Positions 60,558 through 64,000 of a stretch of 64,000 bases of DNA are shown here, one piece after another. Positions within the stretch are counted from its first letter, which is position 1. Each line of letters starts with the position of its first letter. The stretch is from CAINVV01 sp037137375 (lineage in GTDB: Bacteria; Bacteroidota; Bacteroidia; Bacteroidales; Prolixibacteraceae): NCBI GenBank assembly GCA_037137375.1, contig JBAXKJ010000015.1, positions 65,896 to 129,895 on the forward strand. Reading direction: 5' to 3'. The notes under the pieces were generated by a model that saw only the letters and a list, made by a program, of their open reading frames with translations, ran no database searches and was not told the DNA's origin. The position numbers and the translations under genes were made by a program.

Positions 60558-62621
60558 ATGAAAACGAATAATATGAAAATAAAATTATATAGCTGTCTAC
60601 TGGCATTAAGTGTGACATTATTAATAACATCATGCAAATTGGACGAATATAACCCGTCCGCCTTGTCAGAAGATAACATTTTGAAAAATTTCAGCGGTTG
60701 GAAATCCTATCAATCTAATTGTTATACGGGCCTTTGGGGATCTCTTATCGGACTGAACTATGGCGTTGTATCTGAAACCGGGACTGATTTATGGACATTC
60801 TCTTACGGTACTCACAGTATGTATAAAGATTTAATGGCCTATGAACAATTCACCACAAGCAATGGATCGGTCAACGGGGTATGGGTTTATGGATTTGGTT
60901 CAATCAACGATTGCAACAAAACGATCCGGCTTGCCGGTCAATTGGTCGACGGTAATGCAGCGGATATTAAAGTTCTGGTAGCAGAAGCACAATTTCTGAG
61001 AGCCTACTATTATTCCGTACTGGTAGCACAATTTGGTGAAGTGCCTTTAATTTTGGACGACCAGGCTGCAAAAAGTCTAACACCAACTCGAAACAGCATT
61101 CCTGAAGTTTATACTCAAATCATTTCTGATTTAAGAGTCGCCTTTAAAAATTTGCCAGTTACACCTGCTGATAATAATCAAGCCCGGGTTACTAAAAAAT
61201 CCGCACTTGGGATCATGGCCCGTGTTTATGCACAAGGTGCAGGAGAAGGATTAACCGAAGGCGGCAAAACCTACTGGGTCCGCGCGAAAGAAGTTGCCGA
61301 CACTTTGATCAACAACAAGGGAGTATATGGAGCCGCTTTGTATGACGACTTTTCTAAAGTCTTTGCTTCAGCCAACAACAGGAACAATGCTGAGGTCCTT
61401 TTTACCGCATATGGCCTTAACCCGTACGATGCATCTTACGACTATTTTACAGGGAACTCCAAACCAAATTTTTATCTCCATTTTTATCCAAAATTCGATG
61501 ATGCATTTGGAACGGCAGACTTATTCAAAAGAGGCGTAAACGCCAATACTTCAAATGCTTATTACGGACGTTGTAATCAGCAATTTCTCGCTCCTACCAA
61601 GTACCTGATCAATTGTTTCAATGCCAATTACGATAAACGCTGGGAAAACACGTTTGTCACCGCTTTTGCAAATTATTCCGGAGTTCAGGCCATGACCAGT
61701 CTTGGAACGGGTGTGCCATCTCCGGCAAATGTCACCTACGCCGCTGCAACAGTCACTCTGACAGCAGCTATGTGTACAAAGTACGGTATTGATGCATCCC
61801 ATGTAGGAGAAAAAATTTATCCATATGCTGATGTAAATGCACGCAATGCTTCTAAGAATGCAACCTGGCAATATATTCCAATGATTTGGAAAAAAGGTAC
61901 TCATACCGGATTAGTAACTGATTTGAAGGATACAACCAACGCGAATTTGCACCCTTATCCGCTCAAGGCAGATGAAGACAGATTTTTTGCCTATTTAAGT
62001 AAAGATCCACTAAGTGCGGCAGATAAAAAAACGAGGAGATACGTAACCGTAAATATTGATGATTTGTTTGATACAGCCGCTGACCCGACAGGAAGTACCT
62101 ACAAGAGTGTAACAGGAACAAACGGACTTACTCCGATGGCTCTTGCCAATCTGTTTCCAAGTATGATGAAATTCAATCACAACTTTGATGGTGGATGGTT
62201 GGGAGGAAATTTTCAGCAAAAATTGGGTAACATCATGATTATGAGAATGGCAGAGGTGTATCTGATTGCGGCTGAAGCGACTCTTAACAGCAATGGAAGT
62301 GGGGGAGCCGCAGCAAATTATTTGAATGAATTGCGTAAACGTGCGTGCAGAAATGCTTCAGATTTCAACACATCGACCGGTATGCAGTTAACGAGTGCAA
62401 CGATGGACGATGTATTCGACGAATATGCCCGCGAGTTATGCGGCGAATTTTATCGCTGGGCGCTTTTAAAGAGAAACAAAGCCTTCGAGACGCGATTGAA
62501 GAAATACAACAATACGGCATTTGTAAACTTTAATCCAGCTATCCATTACAAGCGTCCGATTCCGTATAATTATCTGAATCAGATTAACAATGCTACTGAA
62601 TTTGGAACAAATGGTTATTAA
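60558..62621 (+). CDS. SusD/RagB family nutrient-binding outer-membrane lipoprotein
   Basis: The 687-residue lipoprotein has a signal with lipobox LITSC (Cys about residue 26) followed by KLDEYNPSALSEDN. SusD hallmarks are AEAQFLRAYYYSVLVAQFGEVPLIL, the TPR-like helical frame (KKSALGIMARVYAQGAG), LIAAEATLN, and DVFDEYARELCGEFYRWALLKR near the C terminus. It forms the lid of the SusC barrel and binds the substrate on the cell surface. It is longer than starch SusD (about 550 residues); the extra length lies in the middle region. The two genes form one operon ending at a perfect hairpin. Confidence 0.96.
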   Translation: MKTNNMKIKLYSCLLALSVTLLITSCKLDEYNPSALSEDNILKNFSGWKSYQSNCYTGLWGSLIGLNYGVVSETGTDLWTFSYGTHSMYKDLMAYEQFTTSNGSVNGVWVYGFGSINDCNKTIRLAGQLVDGNAADIKVLVAEAQFLRAYYYSVLVAQFGEVPLILDDQAAKSLTPTRNSIPEVYTQIISDLRVAFKNLPVTPADNNQARVTKKSALGIMARVYAQGAGEGLTEGGKTYWVRAKEVADTLINNKGVYGAALYDDFSKVFASANNRNNAEVLFTAYGLNPYDASYDYFTGNSKPNFYLHFYPKFDDAFGTADLFKRGVNANTSNAYYGRCNQQFLAPTKYLINCFNANYDKRWENTFVTAFANYSGVQAMTSLGTGVPSPANVTYAAATVTLTAAMCTKYGIDASHVGEKIYPYADVNARNASKNATWQYIPMIWKKGTHTGLVTDLKDTTNANLHPYPLKADEDRFFAYLSKDPLSAADKKTRRYVTVNIDDLFDTAADPTGSTYKSVTGTNGLTPMALANLFPSMMKFNHNFDGGWLGGNFQQKLGNIMIMRMAEVYLIAAEATLNSNGSGGAAANYLNELRKRACRNASDFNTSTGMQLTSATMDDVFDEYARELCGEFYRWALLKRNKAFETRLKKYNNTAFVNFNPAIHYKRPIPYNYLNQINNATEFGTNGY

Positions 62622-62644
62622 TCCAGCCGGGTGAAAGGGATATC

Positions 62645-62691
62645 AAAACATTCCTGAAGAGGTGCTTCCAGCATGTCTTCAGGAATGTTTT
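62645..62691. terminator. Bidirectional terminator between susD and fic
   Basis: Perfect 16-bp arms (62645-62660 and 62676-62691) enclose a 15-nt loop. The A-rich outer bases give short T runs on both strands, and the hairpin lies between two convergent genes. Confidence 0.85.
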
Positions 62692-62719
62692 ACTTCCAAT
62701 AAACCATCCAACTTCCTCA

Positions 62720-63805
62720 TTAATCGCCTTCCAATAATTCCATTAGTTGGTGATTCAAATACAACTTTTCCTTCCCTAATTTGACAGATTTTAGGAATCC
62801 CTTCTCCTCTAATGAAATAAGATAATTACCAACAGTCTTGGGGGTTCCTAATCCGGCATCAATCAGAAATTGCCGTTTGGTATAAGGAAGTTTGAAGATT
62901 ATTTCCAATAAATCTTTGGAATAAGCCTTAGGGAGTTCCGTTTTGATCTCTTCAGCCATTTTTTCCATTAAAGTCATCACCTTCTCTAACTTGACTAAGC
63001 CTTTCTGTGCAGTCTTTTCAATCATATCAAGCATATAAAGGATATAGCTCTCCCAATCTTGTTTTTCTGTTACATTCCTGAGTTTCTTATAATACTCAAT
63101 CTTATTCTTGATGATGTATTCACTGAGGTAAATAGCAGGAATATCCAACAATCTTTCCATTTTTAAATATAAAAGCAAAAGAATCCTTCCGGTCCTGCCA
63201 TTACCGTCTGCAAATGGATGAATCGCCTCAAATTGATAATGCATTAATGCCATTTTTATCAATGGGTCCAATGTGTCATCTTGATTGATGAATTTTTCAA
63301 GGTTAGCAAGTTTTTCCCGAATAGTGTTTTCACCGGAAGGAGGCGTATAGATGATTTCACCTTGGTTATTGGCAAGTGTTGTCCCAGGCGTAACCCTAAT
63401 TCCAGCAAAATTCTGTTTGATGCATTGGACTATTTCAATGCAAAGGTTCGTTGTTATAAAAGGTCTTGACTCTAACCGTTCGAGTCCCGCCCAAAGTGCT
63501 TCCTTATAATTTAATACTTCTTTCGTTGCTGGATTCTCAAACTTTTTATCCGCAACCACAGATTTGTATAAGTCGTCATTTGTTGTGATGATATTTTCAA
63601 TTTCTGAGCTTGCTTTTGCTTCCTGTAAATGGATTGTATCAAGGAATAACCTTGGATTAGGGAGATTTATCAGTGCTCCGTTTAATTGAGCCAGAGCTCT
63701 GCTTGCAGAGATTGTTTTGATTAGGACTTGTTTTGTTTCTAATTCCACTTTTGGAGGAAGCAATGGCAAATCATTGAAGGGAATCTCTTTTTTGAAATTG
63801 GTCAT
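62720..63805 (-). CDS. Fic family protein (class II, self-inhibited) with C-terminal winged helix
   Basis: The 361-residue protein carries the Fic motif HPFADGNGRTGR (His196 to Arg207), which catalyses AMP transfer from ATP to hydroxyl groups of target proteins. An N-terminal inhibitory helix fits [S/T]xxxE[G/N] as SSEIEN (66-71), so it is a class II Fic whose activity is held in check in cis. The C-terminal 75 residues (YTKRQFLIDAGLGTPKTVGNYLISLEEKGFLKSV) resemble a winged HTH. The ATG at 63805 lies four bases after a -7 element (63810-63817), implying a nearly leaderless mRNA. The target is unknown. Confidence 0.93.
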   Translation of the reverse strand: MTNFKKEIPFNDLPLLPPKVELETKQVLIKTISASRALAQLNGALINLPNPRLFLDTIHLQEAKASSEIENIITTNDDLYKSVVADKKFENPATKEVLNYKEALWAGLERLESRPFITTNLCIEIVQCIKQNFAGIRVTPGTTLANNQGEIIYTPPSGENTIREKLANLEKFINQDDTLDPLIKMALMHYQFEAIHPFADGNGRTGRILLLLYLKMERLLDIPAIYLSEYIIKNKIEYYKKLRNVTEKQDWESYILYMLDMIEKTAQKGLVKLEKVMTLMEKMAEEIKTELPKAYSKDLLEIIFKLPYTKRQFLIDAGLGTPKTVGNYLISLEEKGFLKSVKLGKEKLYLNHQLMELLEGD

Positions 63806-63809
63806 AACT

Positions 63810-63817
63810 CAAAGGTA
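63810..63817 (-). promoter_or_regulatory. -7 element (TACCTTTG) for fic
   Basis: It fits TAnnTTTG on the minus strand and overlaps the first operator-like site. Transcription would begin at or within a few bases of the ATG. Confidence 0.55.
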
Positions 63818-63901
63818 AAATTTACACCCATCACATTAACGAGTGTAAATTTAGTGATTATTTACCCTTATTCAATACTCCGAAGTAAAATTTACACTCG
63901 T
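63815..63901. promoter_or_regulatory. Three operator-like sites upstream of fic
   Basis: AAATTTACACTCGT occurs at 63888-63901, its exact reverse complement at 63839-63852, and a 12 of 14 match (AAATTTACACCCAT) at 63818-63831 next to the -7 element. Three copies of one motif around a promoter suggest repressor binding, possibly by the winged helix of the Fic protein. Confidence 0.55.
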
Positions 63902-63924
63902 TGTACTTTTGTCTCATAAGCTAA

Positions 63925-63961
63925 CAAAAAACCCCTGTAAATGTGGTATTTACAGGGGTTT
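63925..63961 (-). terminator. Rho-independent terminator after the edge tRNA gene
   Basis: Perfect 14-bp arms (63929-63942 and 63948-63961) enclose a 5-nt loop. On the minus strand the stem is followed by TTTTTTGTTAGC, so it terminates a transcript coming from the right edge. Confidence 0.88.
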
Positions 63962-63985
63962 GCTTTGATGTGCTTCTCGAAAAAG

Positions 63986-64000
63986 TGGAGCTGAGGGGAG
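63986..64000 (-). tRNA. 3' end of a tRNA gene cut by the window edge (possibly Ala)
   Basis: Read on the minus strand, the last 15 bases give the end of a T-loop (CT), a T-stem strand CCCCT, an acceptor strand CAGCTCC and discriminator A. CCA is not encoded. The spacing of 5 + 7 + 1 fits a tRNA 3' end, and a terminator follows 24 bases on. The acceptor would suit a 5' GGGGCTG or GGAGCTG, as in tRNA-Ala, but the anticodon lies outside the window. Confidence 0.7.

Noticed and set aside
63904..63911. Rightward -7 element TACTTTTG
   Set aside because: It fits TAnnTTTG, but only a minus-strand terminator and tRNA lie to the right, and it falls beside the fic operator cluster; a chance match is likely.

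Overview
The window is a stretch of chromosome from a member of the Bacteroidota (Bacteroidetes), most likely class Bacteroidia. The evidence is lineage-typical gene families: type IX secretion (T9SS) cargo with both kinds of C-terminal sorting domain, a PorP/SprF protein, a FISUMP-domain lipoprotein, a SusC/SusD pair, a two-component-regulator-propeller histidine kinase with a LytTR regulator, an S16 protein with a long acidic-alanine tail, and repeated TAnnTTTG -7 promoter elements in place of E. coli-type -10 boxes. Several genes appear to start with TTG or GTG, and Shine-Dalgarno sequences are weak.

Layout. 1-8946 (+): the 3' part of a giant repeat-rich T9SS type B surface protein, its PorP/SprF partner, a FISUMP lipoprotein and a small beta-barrel protein. 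9022-15363 (-): a 2113-residue beta-helix/PKD-like protein with a type A sorting domain, convergent with the previous block across a long shared hairpin. 15542-20846: a PLP-dependent threonine dehydratase, a carboxypeptidase-regulatory-like protein and a lysine/DAP cluster (dapL on -, a dapF-like gene and a lysA-like gene on +). 20859-28511: glycosyltransferase, tsaC, rimM, rpsP, a lipoprotein overlapping dnaE, and trxA. 28604-32887: a small membrane protein and the sensor kinase/LytTR pair. 33016-37850 (-): mutL, two rhomboid proteases and an EEP-family protein in an apparent operon. 38007-40992 (+): comM, an inserted hicAB toxin-antitoxin cassette and inorganic pyrophosphatase. 40996-48976 (-): folA, thyA, bifunctional nuclease, M3 peptidase, MBL hydrolase, clpB and a heavy-metal-binding protein. 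49231-51526 (-): mqnB, mqnD and a TonB-like gene. 51749-54097 (+): folE, fabD and a solitary cas6. 54196-62621 (+): M16 peptidase, susC and susD. 62720-63805 (-): a Fic protein. The right edge carries the last 15 nt of a tRNA on the minus strand, followed by its terminator. No gene-free stretch exceeds 300 bases; the longest are 28814-29100, 57010-57283 and 48977-49230, whose contents are annotated.

How the genes work together. DapL and the LysA-like enzyme outline the aminotransferase route to DAP and lysine, but the DapF-like protein between them has serine in place of both catalytic cysteines. FolE, ThyA and FolA cover folate and dTMP metabolism. MqnB and MqnD show futalosine-type menaquinone synthesis. 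SusC/SusD form one nutrient-import locus, with a LacI-family-like operator at the predicted start of transcription.

Most notable observations: (1) the double Cys-to-Ser DapF homologue; (2) a hicAB cassette with its own promoter at the 3' end of comM, flanked by direct repeats that each encode the last seven codons and stop of comM; (3) an orphan cas6 directly behind fabD, with no array or other cas gene and no histidine at the usual catalytic position; (4) tandem 7- and 8-nt repeats bracketing dapL that place stop codons in several frames; (5) a REP/BIME-like palindrome cluster at 49056-49204; and (6) several operator-like repeats at the susC, fic, lytTR and mqnB promoters.
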